Shown: positions 53,229 through 62,115, counted from the first letter of the stretch. The stretch is DNA of 64,000 nucleotides from Streptomyces showdoensis (GCF_039535475.1 NZ_BAAAXG010000004.1:124001-188000), one strand, 5' to 3'. The notes: generated by a model from the sequence alone, not told the origin. A program made the numbers and translations.

Positions 53229-54038
53229 ATGCTGACGACCGCCTGTCTGACGGAGCAGGGCCACCCCGACGAGGAGGCCCTCCGCCACTACCGCGACCAG
53301 GGCTTCGTCCACTTCCGGGCGGTGCTCTCCGCCGAGGAGGTGGCCGACTACCGCGCCGCCGCCGAGGAACTCCTCGACAAGGAGGGCCCCGAGACCTGGG
53401 GCGCCTCCGAGGCGGAGACCCAGGTCCACTACGTGGAGGCCGCCTGGCGCAAGCACCCCGCGCTGCGCCGTCTGGCCCTCCACCCCGTGGTGACCCGGGC
53501 CGCCGAACTCCTGGCCGGCGGGCCGCTGCGCCTCTACGGCACCGACGTCCTCAAGAAGGAACCCCACGTCCACCTGCCCACCGTCGTCCACGACGACGAA
53601 CCGGGCCTGCCGCTCGCCGGGCTGACCCGCACCCTCACCGTGTGGATCCCCCTCGTGGACGTGCCCGCCGACCGGGGCTCCCTGATCTACGTCCCCGGCT
53701 CGCACCGCCGCCCGCCGGAGCACCGCCAGGTCCATCTGGCCGGCTTCCAGGACTACCGGCCGATGGAGGAGGTCTGGCCGGACTTCCCGTTCAGCCCCAG
53801 GACGGCCGTCCCCATGCGCGCCGGCGACATCGTCTTCCACGACTTCCGCACCGTCCACATGGCGGGGGTCAACACGGACGGCGAACGCCGACTCGCCTTC
53901 GCCGCCGTCTACATGGACTCCGACGCCACCTACCGCCCCGGCGTCCAGGACCATCCGGTCGCCCATCTGCGGCCGGGCGCCCCGGTCGACGGCGAACTGT
54001 TCCCCCTCATCGCCCCCGGACCCGGAGCCGAGGCGTGA
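53229..54038 (+). CDS. phytanoyl-CoA-dioxygenase-family Fe(II)/2-oxoglutarate enzyme
   Basis: A 269-residue oxygenase. N-terminal landmark ALRHYRDQGFVHFRAVLSAE. The iron triad is in VVHDDEPGLP (His-x-Asp) and the distal His of FRTVHMAGVNTDGERR, whose Arg should bind 2-oxoglutarate. RGSLIYVPGSHRRPPEHRQV is also typical. PhyH enzymes in polyketide pathways hydroxylate, epimerise or form rings; SnoK and SnoN of nogalamycin are examples. The reaction here is unknown. The ATG 53229 follows GAGGGAAG. Its TGA overlaps the start of the P450-like gene. Confidence 0.85.
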   Translation: MLTTACLTEQGHPDEEALRHYRDQGFVHFRAVLSAEEVADYRAAAEELLDKEGPETWGASEAETQVHYVEAAWRKHPALRRLALHPVVTRAAELLAGGPLRLYGTDVLKKEPHVHLPTVVHDDEPGLPLAGLTRTLTVWIPLVDVPADRGSLIYVPGSHRRPPEHRQVHLAGFQDYRPMEEVWPDFPFSPRTAVPMRAGDIVFHDFRTVHMAGVNTDGERRLAFAAVYMDSDATYRPGVQDHPVAHLRPGAPVDGELFPLIAPGPGAEA

Positions 54039-55111
54039 GCACGGACCCGGCAGCCCCGACGGCCCTTACGGCCCCGGAGGACGGGGTGGACGGGGCGGAC
54101 CGCGTCGACCCGGCGGAGCTCGCGGAGCTCGGGGAACGGCTCCAGCGCGCGTACGGGACGCTGTGGCTGCACCGGCTGAAGGGCGACCCGTACGCCGCCC
54201 TCCTCTGCGACGTCGACGAGGACCCGGGCCCGCTGAAGGAGCGCGTCCGCGCAGCCGGACCCCTGTGGCGCTCCGGCCCCGGCCCCTGGGTCACCGCCGA
54301 CCCGGCCGTAGGCGCCGCCCTGCTCGCCCACCCCGGGACCGGGCACGAGCCCCTCCTCCCCGGCGAGCCCGCCCGGCCGTCCACGGCCCCCCTGCCCGTC
54401 CCCGACCTCGGCCCGCTGTGCGCCCGCCTGCTCGACGCGGCCGGAGCCGAGTTCGACCTGGTCGCCGACGTCGCCGAACCCCTGGCGGCGGGCGCCCTCG
54501 CCCGGGCCTGCGCCGTCCCGGAGGACGAGCACGGACGCTTCGCCGAGGCCCTCGCCGACTGCGGGACCGCCCTGGACGCGGTCGTGTGCCCGCAACGGCT
54601 CGCGACCGCCCGGCGCACCGGCCCCGCCCTCGACGTGCTGCGCTCCCTCCTCGGCGCCGCCCCCGGCGCGCCGGACCCGGCCGCGGTCGTGGCCGGCGCG
54701 CGTACCGGCGCCGACCTCGTCGCCCGCACCGTCCTCGGCGCCCGGCTGCCCCTGCCCGCCGGCCGGGCGGCCGCCACGGTCGACCGGGCCCTCGACACCG
54801 GGCCGCCGGTGCGGATCGCCCCGCTCGTGGCCCACGCCGACATCGAGCTCGCGGGCGCCCGGATCGCGGCCGGCGAGCGGCTCGCGGTCCTGCTCGACGA
54901 CGGCCCCGAGCCTCCCGTGCTCCGGGCCACGGCCCCGCTCCGGCGCGCGATGGCGGAGAGCCTCCTCGCGGCCCTGGCGGACCGGTACACCGGACTGAGC
55001 CCCACCGCCCCGGCGGTACGCCGCCCCCGGGCACCGCTGACCCGGGGCCCCGCCCGGGTCCCCCTGCGGGCGACCGCCGCCCCGGGCGCGAGGAGGACGG
55101 GAGAACGATGA
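54035..55111 (+). CDS. cytochrome-P450-like glycosyltransferase activator (no haem ligand)
   Basis: A 358-residue protein with the helical layout of DesVIII, EryCII, AknT and DnrQ. It has the N-terminal GTLWLHRLKGDPYAALLCDV and ARTGADLVARTVLGARLPLP, but no FxxGxHxCxG haem loop and no Cys ligand, so it is not an oxygenase. Such proteins bind and activate a DesVII/EryCIII-type glycosyltransferase. It overlaps the dioxygenase stop (GTGA) and its own stop overlaps the next glycosyltransferase start (ATGA). This identifies GT2 as its partner. It is shorter than the usual 400-430 residues. Confidence 0.85.
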   Translation: MSTDPAAPTALTAPEDGVDGADRVDPAELAELGERLQRAYGTLWLHRLKGDPYAALLCDVDEDPGPLKERVRAAGPLWRSGPGPWVTADPAVGAALLAHPGTGHEPLLPGEPARPSTAPLPVPDLGPLCARLLDAAGAEFDLVADVAEPLAAGALARACAVPEDEHGRFAEALADCGTALDAVVCPQRLATARRTGPALDVLRSLLGAAPGAPDPAAVVAGARTGADLVARTVLGARLPLPAGRAAATVDRALDTGPPVRIAPLVAHADIELAGARIAAGERLAVLLDDGPEPPVLRATAPLRRAMAESLLAALADRYTGLSPTAPAVRRPRAPLTRGPARVPLRATAAPGARRTGER

Positions 55112-56422
55112 GGGTCCTGTTCAGCTCCCTGGAGGGCAGCCACTTCCAGCTGCTCGCCCCCCCTGGCCTGGGCCCTGCGCACCGCGGGGCACGAGGTGCG
55201 CGCCGCCTGCGTCCCGGGCGTGGTCGAGACGGTCACCCGGACGGGCATCACGGCCGTCCCGCTGGACAGCCCGCCCTGGTACGAAGGGCTGGAGGACTTC
55301 CACAAGGAGGCCATCGCCCACTTCGGCACGGCCGACCAGGACCCCGACCGGGCCCCCGACGCCGGAACGGACCCGGACCGGGAGGGCGGCTGGGCGGACC
55401 AGCTCGGCTACGAGAGCGTCATCGTCCCCGCCCTCAACTCCCGCCTCAACTCCGACCGGTTGATCGACGAACTGGTCGCCTTCGCCCGCCACTGGCGGCC
55501 CGACCTGGTCATCTGGGAGACGCTCTGCCTGGCCGGACCCGTCGCGGCGCTCACCGTCGGCGCCGCGCACGCCCGCCTGGTCTCCGGACCGGAACTCGCC
55601 ATGCAGCTCGGCACCCGACGGTCCTTCCTGCGGCTCGCCGCCGAACAGCCGCCCGAGCACCGCGAGGACCCCACCGCGGAATGGATCGACCGGACGCTGG
55701 AACGCCTCGGCGCCGGAGCCCGCTTCGACGAGTCGGTGCTCACCGGGCAGTGGACCGTCGACACCCGCCCCGCGAGCCTGCGCGAGGACCTGGGCCTGAC
55801 CGTCGTGCCCGCCCGCTACATCCCGTACAACGGGCGCTCGGCGGTGCCCCGCTGGCTCCGCGAACCGCCCGCGCGGCCCCGGGTCTGCGTCACCCTCGGC
55901 GTGAGCATCGACAGCGGCTACGGCCTCTGGGACCTCGACACCGTCCTCGTCGGCATGCTGGACGCCCTCGCCGGGCTGGACGTCGAGGTCGTCGCCGCCC
56001 TCTCCGAACGGCAGCGCGCCCACCTGCCGCCGCTCCCCGACACCGTCCGGGTCGTGGACCACGTGCCGATGCACGACCTGCTGCCGACCTGCGCGGCCGT
56101 CGTCCACCACGGCGGCTACCAGACCAAGGCCACCGCGGAGTTCCACGGCGTGCCCCAGGTCCTCCTCACCGGCTGGGAGTGGGTCACCGAATCCATGGGC
56201 GCCGCCTACGAGAAGCAGGGCAACCTCCTCTCCCTGCCGCTGCGGGAGTTCACCCCCGACCGCTTCCGCGAGAAGGTCGCGACGGTGCTGGGGGACCCGT
56301 CGTACGCCGCGCACGCCCGGCGGCTGCGGCGGGAGACCGAGGAGATGCCGACGCCCAACGAGGCCGTCGCCGCCATCGAGCGGCTCACGGCCCTGCACCG
56401 GAAGGAACGGCGAGGAACATGA
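55108..56422 (+). pseudogene. glycosyltransferase 2 (GT2), partner of the P450-like activator; one frameshift at a C7 run
   Basis: Starts at ATG 55108 in an ATGA overlap with MRVLFSSLEGSHFQLLAP. It leaves frame at 55157-55163, seven C. Dropping one C gives LLAPLAWALRTAGHEVRAAC and a full-length protein of about 437 residues. Later landmarks are ARHWRPDLVIWETLCLAGPV, RYIPYNGRSAVPRWLREPP, VCVTLGVSIDSGYGLWD and VVHHGGYQTKATAEFHGVPQ. Members that need a P450-like helper usually transfer an aminodeoxysugar, which agrees with the DesVI-like gene in the same operon. The fault lies 50 bases into the gene and matches two others in the window, so I think the protein is functional. Confidence 0.85.
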
Positions 56423-57396
56423 GGCTCACGGAGATCCTGGCGGAGCTGGAACGCTACCTGGACGACGACGCCCCCCAGGTGAGCCTCCCCCCGGCGGCCT
56501 TCACCTCACCGGAGCTGTGGGAGGCGGAACGGGAGCTGGTCCTCGCCCGGTCCTGGCTGCTCGCCGCCCACGCGGACCAACTGGCCGGGCCCGGCGCGAG
56601 CGTGACCCTCGCGCCGGCCGGCCGGCCCGTCACGGTGACCCGGGAGCCGGACGGCACCCTGCGCGCCCGGTCCGCCCTCGGCCCGCACCGGCCGACTCCG
56701 GCGGTGGAGGAGTGGCGGGGCCTCGTCTTCCTCAACCCCGACGGGACCGCCGAGCCGCTGGCACCGCACCTGCGGCGGACCGGCGAGGAACTCACGGCCT
56801 ACCGGCTGTCCGAGATGACACAGGTCGCCTCCTGGACCGAGGAGTGGCGGTGCAATTGGAAGATCGCCGTGCAGAACGCCCACGAGAACTACCACGCCAT
56901 GGGGCTCCATCCCACCACGGTGGCCCTGATCACCCCGCCCGGCGGCGCCATGGAGGTCCGGACCGAGACCCGCTGGGTCACCCGGCTGCTCAGCCCGTTC
57001 CGTGAACCCCTCGCCGCCACGGCGCTGCCGCTCGACGCGGACCAGCGGGCGACCATGTACAACTGCGCGGTCTTCCCCTGCGGCAGCCTCGCCGCCTTCG
57101 GCGACTCCGTCGTCTGGATCACGATGATCCCGCTGGCCGTCGACCGGGTCGAGGTCCGCGGCGGGGTGCTCATGCACCCCGCCGCCCTGGCCGGTCTGGA
57201 CCAGGATGCCCTCGACGAACAGTTCGCCGAGCTCGCGGCGGGTGCCGAGGTGGTCAACCGGGAGGACCGCGTCGGCATGGAGGCGGTCCAGCGGGTGGCC
57301 GGCTCCCGCTTCGCCGCACGCGGGCACCTCTCGCCGAAGGAACCCGGGGTGACGGCCTTCTACCGCGCCCTCGCCCGGTCCCTCACGGCCCCCTGA
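56419..57396 (+). CDS. Rieske-oxygenase paralogue lacking the [2Fe-2S] site
   Basis: A 325-residue protein clearly homologous to the Rieske enzyme at 49995-51134 along its whole length, but about 49 residues are missing. Gly88 stands where Cys88 should be (ALGPHRPTPA against TVCRHRLMPV). The segment with the second Cys-x2-His pair is deleted, joining directly to VEEWRGLVFLN. The mononuclear iron motif is kept: Glu156-x2-His159-x4-His164 in NAHENYHAMGLH. The C-terminal RGHLSPKEPGV is identical. So it cannot carry its own cluster but may still bind iron. It overlaps GT2 in an ATGA. It may take electrons from the complete paralogue or have a new, non-redox role. Confidence 0.85.
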   Translation: MRLTEILAELERYLDDDAPQVSLPPAAFTSPELWEAERELVLARSWLLAAHADQLAGPGASVTLAPAGRPVTVTREPDGTLRARSALGPHRPTPAVEEWRGLVFLNPDGTAEPLAPHLRRTGEELTAYRLSEMTQVASWTEEWRCNWKIAVQNAHENYHAMGLHPTTVALITPPGGAMEVRTETRWVTRLLSPFREPLAATALPLDADQRATMYNCAVFPCGSLAAFGDSVVWITMIPLAVDRVEVRGGVLMHPAALAGLDQDALDEQFAELAAGAEVVNREDRVGMEAVQRVAGSRFAARGHLSPKEPGVTAFYRALARSLTAP

Positions 57397-57404
57397 CCCC
57401 TCGC

Positions 57405-57707
57405 TCAGCCGGCTTCCCGCTCGAACGCCGTCGGGTCGAACCCGCCGACCTCCGCCAGGGGGATCACCTCGAAGCGGAGGTGCGGGCTGAGCGGGTTCCC
57501 GTACAGCAGCGTGTTCAACTCCTCGTGCGAGGCGACCTCGTAGATCAGCAGACCGCCCGAGGCGCCGACCCTGATCCAGTTGTGCCGGATGATCCCCTTG
57601 TCCACCAACCCCCGGATGTACCCGAAGCCTTCGGGCAGCCGCCGCCTGAACTCGTCGGCGGGGATACCGGTCGGGGACTGGGTCGCCAGCACGGCGAACA
57701 GCGCCAT
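57405..57707 (-). CDS. small dimeric alpha/beta-barrel protein, muconolactone-isomerase-like
   Basis: A 100-residue protein with the pattern of the MIase/YciI ferredoxin-like group: MALFAVLATQSPTGI, FRRRLPEGFGYIRGLVDKGI, GGLLIYEVASHEELNTLLYG and PLSPHLRFEVIPL. Related small proteins act as isomerases, cyclases or monooxygenases in aromatic pathways. No catalytic residue can be assigned with certainty. The ATG 57707 has GGAGG six bases upstream. It converges on the cluster-less Rieske gene with an eight-base gap and is divergent from the reductase gene. Confidence 0.65.
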   Translation of the reverse strand: MALFAVLATQSPTGIPADEFRRRLPEGFGYIRGLVDKGIIRHNWIRVGASGGLLIYEVASHEELNTLLYGNPLSPHLRFEVIPLAEVGGFDPTAFEREAG

Positions 57708-57844
57708 CGTGCCTCCAAGGTCGTGGATGTCCGAGGCCCCGAGTGTCGGACGCGGCGGTCACCGACGGCTCGACGGCCGCTGGACGGGCAGCCGTCGGAC
57801 AGGGGGCCGCACACCGATCACCGACCCCGGAGAAGGAGTTCCCG

Positions 57845-58786
57845 ATGAGATGGCTGGTCACCGGAGCCGGCGGGCTCCTCGGGCACGAGGTGACGGCCGC
57901 CCTGGCCGCCGAAGGAGCCGACGCGGTCGGCCTGGACCGGCGCGCCCTCGACGTCACCGACCCCGACGCCCTCGCCGCCGCCTTCACCCGGCACCGCCCC
58001 GGCCTCGTGGTCAACTGCGCGGCCTACACGGCCGTGGAGGCGGCCGAGGACGAGGAGGAGCGGGCGCTCCTCGTCAACGGGGACGGCCCCCGGCACCTGG
58101 CGGCCCTCTGCGCCCGGCACGGCACCCGGCTGCTGCACCTCTCCACCGACTACGTCTTCCCGGGCGACGCCGACACCCCGTACTCCGAGGACCACCCGAC
58201 GGACCCCCGCAACGCCTACGGGCGCAGCAAACGCGCGGGCGAACGGGCCGTCCTGGAGCTGCTGCCCGACCGGGGCGCCGTGGTGCGCACCGCGTGGCTG
58301 CACGGGCGGCACGGGCCGAACTTCGTCCGCACGATGACCGGGCGCGCGCGGGGCGAGGGGCCCGTGGACGTGGTCGCCGACCAGGTGGGGCAGCCGACCT
58401 GGGCGGCGGACGTGGCCCGGCTCCTGCTCGCCCTCGGGCGTACGCCGGGCGCGCGTGGGGTCTTCCACGCCACCAACGCGGGCCGGGCCACCTGGTACGA
58501 GCTGGCCCGCGAGGTGTTCCGGCTCGTCGGAGCCGACCCCGGCCGGGTGCGCCCGGTGTCCGGTGCGGCGTTCGGCGGACGCGCGCCCCGGCCCCCGTAC
58601 ACCGTGCTGGGCCACGCCCGCTGGCAGGAGGCCGGCATCCCGCCGCCCCGGCCGTGGCGCGAGGCACTGGGCGAGGCGCTGCGGGAGGCGACGGGGGAGC
58701 GGGGAGCGGGGGGCTCAGGCGTCCCAGGCGCTCCGCCGGTGCCGCCGGGTCAGCCCCTCCAGGACGGGGACCAGTTCGGCGGGTGA
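57845..58786 (+). CDS. RmlD-like NAD(P)H-dependent dTDP-4-keto-sugar reductase
   Basis: A 313-residue extended short-chain reductase. Rossmann motif VTGAGGLLGHEV at 5-16; VVNCAAYTAVEAAEDEEE; the catalytic Thr/Tyr/Lys set in LHLSTDYVFPGD and NAYGRSKRAGE (YxxxK); VADQVGQPTWAADVARLLLA. It should reduce the 4-keto group of a dTDP-deoxysugar late in sugar assembly. The ATG follows GAAGGAG. The last 24 residues after ATGERG are low complexity and lie antisense over the end of GT3, a 72-bp convergent overlap. Homologues normally stop near that point. Confidence 0.85.
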   Translation: MRWLVTGAGGLLGHEVTAALAAEGADAVGLDRRALDVTDPDALAAAFTRHRPGLVVNCAAYTAVEAAEDEEERALLVNGDGPRHLAALCARHGTRLLHLSTDYVFPGDADTPYSEDHPTDPRNAYGRSKRAGERAVLELLPDRGAVVRTAWLHGRHGPNFVRTMTGRARGEGPVDVVADQVGQPTWAADVARLLLALGRTPGARGVFHATNAGRATWYELAREVFRLVGADPGRVRPVSGAAFGGRAPRPPYTVLGHARWQEAGIPPPRPWREALGEALREATGERGAGGSGVPGAPPVPPGQPLQDGDQFGG

Positions 58787-60025
58787 CGGCATGCCCGCGA
58801 TCTCGTCCCTGAGCCGCGCCGCGTTCCGCGCGTACGAGGGTTCGCGCAGCACCCGGGTCACCAGTCCGCGCAGCTCCTCAGGGGTCAGCGGACCCGGGCC
58901 GGAGGGGCGCAGACCGGCGCCCGAGCGGACGACCAGGTCCGCCCTCGGGTGGAGGTCCCACAGGTCGTTGGGGACGACGATCTGCGGGACGCCGTGCACC
59001 AGCGCGTTCTGGGAGGTGCCGAACCCGCCCTGGTGCACGATCGCGGAGCAGGACGGCAACAGCGCGTCGAGCGGGACGAAGTCCACCGCCCGTACGTTGG
59101 CGGGCAGTCGGCCGGTCTCGGCCAGCTGGCCCGCGTCGAGGGTCGCGACGACCTCCGCGTCCAGTTCGGCGAGCGCCTCCAGCAGGACCGGGACGGAGGC
59201 CTGCTCGCCGCCCATCACCTCGCGGAACGAGAGCCCGAGGGTGAGACAGATCCGGGGCCGGGAGGGCGGCTCGCGCAGCCAGTCGGGCAGCGTGGCCCGC
59301 CCGTTGTACGGGACGTGCCGCACCGGGACCCAGGGCAGGTCCGTGGGGGTGCGCAGCGGGGCGGGGGCGGGGTCGAGGGTCCACTGGCCGGTGACCAGGT
59401 CCTCGGAGAAGCCGCCGCCGTGGCGGGCCGCGGTCCACTGCAGCCACTCGGCGAGCGGGTCCTCGCGCAGCGCCCGCGGCCGGGCGGCGAGCGAGGCGCG
59501 GTGGTGCCGGCGCATGGTGCCGACGAGGTCGAGGCCGTAGAGCAGGCGCGCGTGCGCCGCCCCGCAGGCCCGGGCAGCGATGGAGCCGCCCATCATGAGG
59601 GTGTCCCAGACCACCAGGTCGGGTCGCCAGCGACGGGTCAGCGCGACCAGGTCGTCGACGGTCTCCTCGGCGGAGAAGTTCTGGAAGATGGACGAGGTCA
59701 TGACGGTGAACAGGCCGTCGAGGAAGGCGGGGGTCAGCCGCTCCGGACGGTCCTCCGTCATCCGCATCAGCGCCTGGGCGTCGGGCGGGTCCGCGAGACG
59801 TTCGGCGGCCTTCTCCTGCCGCCGCCGCAGCTCCTCGACGGACTCGTCCTGGGCCAGCCGGGGCCCCACCGGGACGGCGGGGAGCCCCGCCGCGGTGATG
59901 GCCTCCACGAGGTCCGGCTGACTGGCGACACGCACCTCGTGGCCGGCGGCGCGCAGGGCCCAGGCCAACGGGACCTGGACGAAGAAGTGGGGTGTGGCGG
60001 CCAGGGTCACAAACAGCACTCGCAT
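58715..60025 (-). CDS. glycosyltransferase 3 (GT3)
   Basis: A 436-residue GT-B enzyme of the macrolide/anthracycline type. MRVLFVTLAATPHFFVQVPL begins the acceptor domain; RRWRPDLVVWDTLMMGGSIA; RHVPYNGRATLPDWLREPPS; ICLTLGLSFREVMGGEQA; the donor-site IVHQGGFGTSQNALVHGVPQ. The second His of the usual HHGG is Gln here (HQGG). It closely resembles GT4, so the two may come from a duplication. The start is ATG 60025 with a weak ribosome-binding site. It is the last gene of the minus-strand run that begins beyond the window edge. Confidence 0.85.
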   Translation of the reverse strand: MRVLFVTLAATPHFFVQVPLAWALRAAGHEVRVASQPDLVEAITAAGLPAVPVGPRLAQDESVEELRRRQEKAAERLADPPDAQALMRMTEDRPERLTPAFLDGLFTVMTSSIFQNFSAEETVDDLVALTRRWRPDLVVWDTLMMGGSIAARACGAAHARLLYGLDLVGTMRRHHRASLAARPRALREDPLAEWLQWTAARHGGGFSEDLVTGQWTLDPAPAPLRTPTDLPWVPVRHVPYNGRATLPDWLREPPSRPRICLTLGLSFREVMGGEQASVPVLLEALAELDAEVVATLDAGQLAETGRLPANVRAVDFVPLDALLPSCSAIVHQGGFGTSQNALVHGVPQIVVPNDLWDLHPRADLVVRSGAGLRPSGPGPLTPEELRGLVTRVLREPSYARNAARLRDEIAGMPSPAELVPVLEGLTRRHRRSAWDA

Positions 60026-60138
60026 GGCGGCGAGGCTAGGAAGCGGACCTCGAAGCCGCCTCGACGCGCGCGCGAGCGGATCCGCGACCGGCTCGCGAGG
60101 CGCGATCGAGCCCGTCTCGACCCGCCGTCGAGCCCTTC

Positions 60139-60576
60139 TCAGGGGCCGGGCAGCCAGGCCTCGTCGTCGGTCGCGTGGGCCAGGACGCGCTGCAGCAGCT
60201 CGCGCAGGGTCTCGACCTCGTCCGCGTCGAGGTCGCCGAGCAGCTCCGTCTCCACCCGCTCCAACGGCCCGTCGATCCGGGTGAGCAGATAGCGCGCGGT
60301 GTCGGTGATCTCCAGCCGGCGCGAGCGGTCGTCGGCGCCCGGCCGGCGGCGCACGTGGCCGGCCTCGGCGAGGTCGTTCACCAGCTGGTGCACGGACTGC
60401 CGGGCGACGCCGAGCTGCCGGGCGAGCTCCGCCATGGTCAGCTCGGGTTCGAGCGAGAGCTGGGTCAGCAGACCGTACTGACGGACCGTCAAGTCGTAGT
60501 CCTGCAGGCGCTCGTCGACCCGGCGCGTGGCCACCGTGCTCGCCACGGCCAAGAGATAGGGGATGTGTGTCCGCAA
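60139..60576 (-). CDS. MarR-family transcriptional regulator
   Basis: A 145-residue winged-helix regulator. DNA-binding part LTVRQYGLLTQLSLEPELTM, AELARQLGVARQSVHQLVND and the wing RRPGADDRSRRLEITDTARY. The flanking helices form the dimer and ligand site. The TTG start at 60576 is supported by GAGGTGAACC just upstream. It lies between two glycosyltransferase genes on the same strand and is a likely local regulator of the cluster that senses a product or intermediate. Confidence 0.9.
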   Translation of the reverse strand: MRTHIPYLLAVASTVATRRVDERLQDYDLTVRQYGLLTQLSLEPELTMAELARQLGVARQSVHQLVNDLAEAGHVRRRPGADDRSRRLEITDTARYLLTRIDGPLERVETELLGDLDADEVETLRELLQRVLAHATDDEAWLPGP

Positions 60577-60625
60577 GGTTCACCTCGACCGGGAGACGCG
60601 TGATCTTCTCTCCTCCGACGGTATG

Positions 60626-61942
60626 TCATGCACCGCCGTTACGCCGGTCGGAGTGGTGCGCGGCCACCAGCCGCTCCAGACCCGGGACGATCTCCGCGGG
60701 CGACGGGGTCCCGCGCAGCTCGTCGCGGACCTTGGCCGCGGCGCGTGCGAACGAGTCGTCGTCGAGCACCCGCTCCACCATCGCCCGCAGCCGGCCGGCG
60801 GTCAGCTCCTCCGGCGGGCAGGTCAGGGCCAACCCGGCCGCCCGGGCCCGCTCAGCCCGGGGGGTGTTGCACCACATCCGGGCCGGGACCACGACCTGGG
60901 GCACCCCGTGTGCCAGGGCCGTCAGGAAGGTCCCCGCCCCGCCGTGGTGGATGACCGCCGCGCAGCTCGGCAACAGCTCGTTGAGCGGGACGAAGTCGAC
61001 GGCACGCACGTTCGGGGGCAGCGGCCCCAGCTCCGCGAGCTGCGCGGAGTCGAGCGTCGCCACCACCTCCACGTCCAGGTCGGCCACGGCCGCGAGGAGT
61101 TCGCCGACGGAGGCCTGGTCCCGGCCGACCACCTCGCGGAAGGAGACGCCCAGGGTCAGACAGACCCGGCGCCGCGCGGGAGCCTCGTCCAGCCACCCGG
61201 GCACCACCGCCCGGCCGTTGTACGGGACGTAGCGCACCGGGACCCGGGGCAGCGGGAGCGGCAGGGCCAGGGAGGTGGGGACCGGGTCGATGGTCCACTG
61301 CCCGGTCACCAGCTGCTCGTCGAAGCCCCGGCCGGGCCCCGACAGCCCGTGCCGCTCCAGGACCGGGCCCAGCCACTCCTCCAGCGGGTCGTCCCGCAGC
61401 TCCGGCGGCAGCCGGTCCAGGACGGCCCGGTAGCGCTCGCGCAGCAGCCCCACCAGGTCGAGGCCGAACAGCAGCCGGGCGTGCGCGGCGCCCGAGGCGC
61501 GGGCGGCGACCGGCCCGGCGTACGTCATGGTGTCCCAGACCACCAGGTCGGGCCGCCAGTCCCGGGCGAAGTCGACCAGGTCGTCGATCATCCGGTCCGG
61601 CACCGTGTTCCGGTGCACCAGCGGCGTCCACGCGGCGAAGATCCCGTGCAGGTGCTCGGGAGTGAGCCGCGCGGGGTCGATCTCGCCCGGGTCGAGGGCG
61701 CGGAGCCAGGCGTCGTCGCGCAGCTCGGCCGGGAGCCCCGTGTCCTCGGGGTTCATCTTGGCCGCGACGTGCAGCGGCTCGCCGACCGGCACGGCCGTCA
61801 GGCCGGCCCGGGTGATGGACTCGGTCACGTCCGGCTGGGTCGCCACCCGCACCTCGTGCCCGGCGGCGCGCAGCGCCCACGCGAGCGGGACCTGGGCGGC
61901 CACGTGGGTGGCGGCGGCGAAGGGCTGGAACAGGACGCGCAT
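60626..61942 (-). CDS. glycosyltransferase 4 (GT4)
   Basis: A 438-residue GT-B enzyme. MRVLFQPFAAATHVAAQVPL, ARDWRPDLVVWDTMTYAGPV, RYVPYNGRAVVPGWLDEAPA, VCLTLGVSFREVVGRDQAS, LPPNVRAVDFVPLNELLPSC and IHHGGAGTFLTALAHGVPQV. It is very like GT3 in length and in the order of all landmarks. The ATG 61942 has GAGAGGGGAA upstream. The MarR gene starts 49 bases after its stop. It adds one sugar of a presumed oligosaccharide chain; the donor is unknown. Confidence 0.87.
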   Translation of the reverse strand: MRVLFQPFAAATHVAAQVPLAWALRAAGHEVRVATQPDVTESITRAGLTAVPVGEPLHVAAKMNPEDTGLPAELRDDAWLRALDPGEIDPARLTPEHLHGIFAAWTPLVHRNTVPDRMIDDLVDFARDWRPDLVVWDTMTYAGPVAARASGAAHARLLFGLDLVGLLRERYRAVLDRLPPELRDDPLEEWLGPVLERHGLSGPGRGFDEQLVTGQWTIDPVPTSLALPLPLPRVPVRYVPYNGRAVVPGWLDEAPARRRVCLTLGVSFREVVGRDQASVGELLAAVADLDVEVVATLDSAQLAELGPLPPNVRAVDFVPLNELLPSCAAVIHHGGAGTFLTALAHGVPQVVVPARMWCNTPRAERARAAGLALTCPPEELTAGRLRAMVERVLDDDSFARAAAKVRDELRGTPSPAEIVPGLERLVAAHHSDRRNGGA

Positions 61943-61959
61943 CGGCGTTCCCCTCTCGG

Positions 61960-62100
61960 ACGGTTCGATTCGGCAGGGCTGGGGCCGGCTCGGGCCGGGT
62001 CGGCTCGACCCGGGCCGGCCGGATGCGACTCGACTCGACTTGGCTCGAACCGGCGCGGCTGGGCGCGGTGCCAGGCGTCGCGGGCCCGGCACGATCCGAA
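61960..62100. repeat. low-complexity GGCTCG/ACTCG-rich stretch
   Basis: Short imperfect direct repeats (GGCTCGGGCC, GGCTCGACCC, GACTCGACTCG) fill the gap between GT4 and the SDR gene. No gene is seen here. It may hold the promoter of GT4 but no clear boxes are visible. Confidence 0.4.
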
Positions 62101-62115
62101 GGACAGGGCCTCGGG

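Noticed and set aside
54035..55111. Functional cytochrome P450
   Set aside because: No haem-binding Cys loop anywhere in the protein, and it is coupled to a glycosyltransferase gene as activator proteins are.
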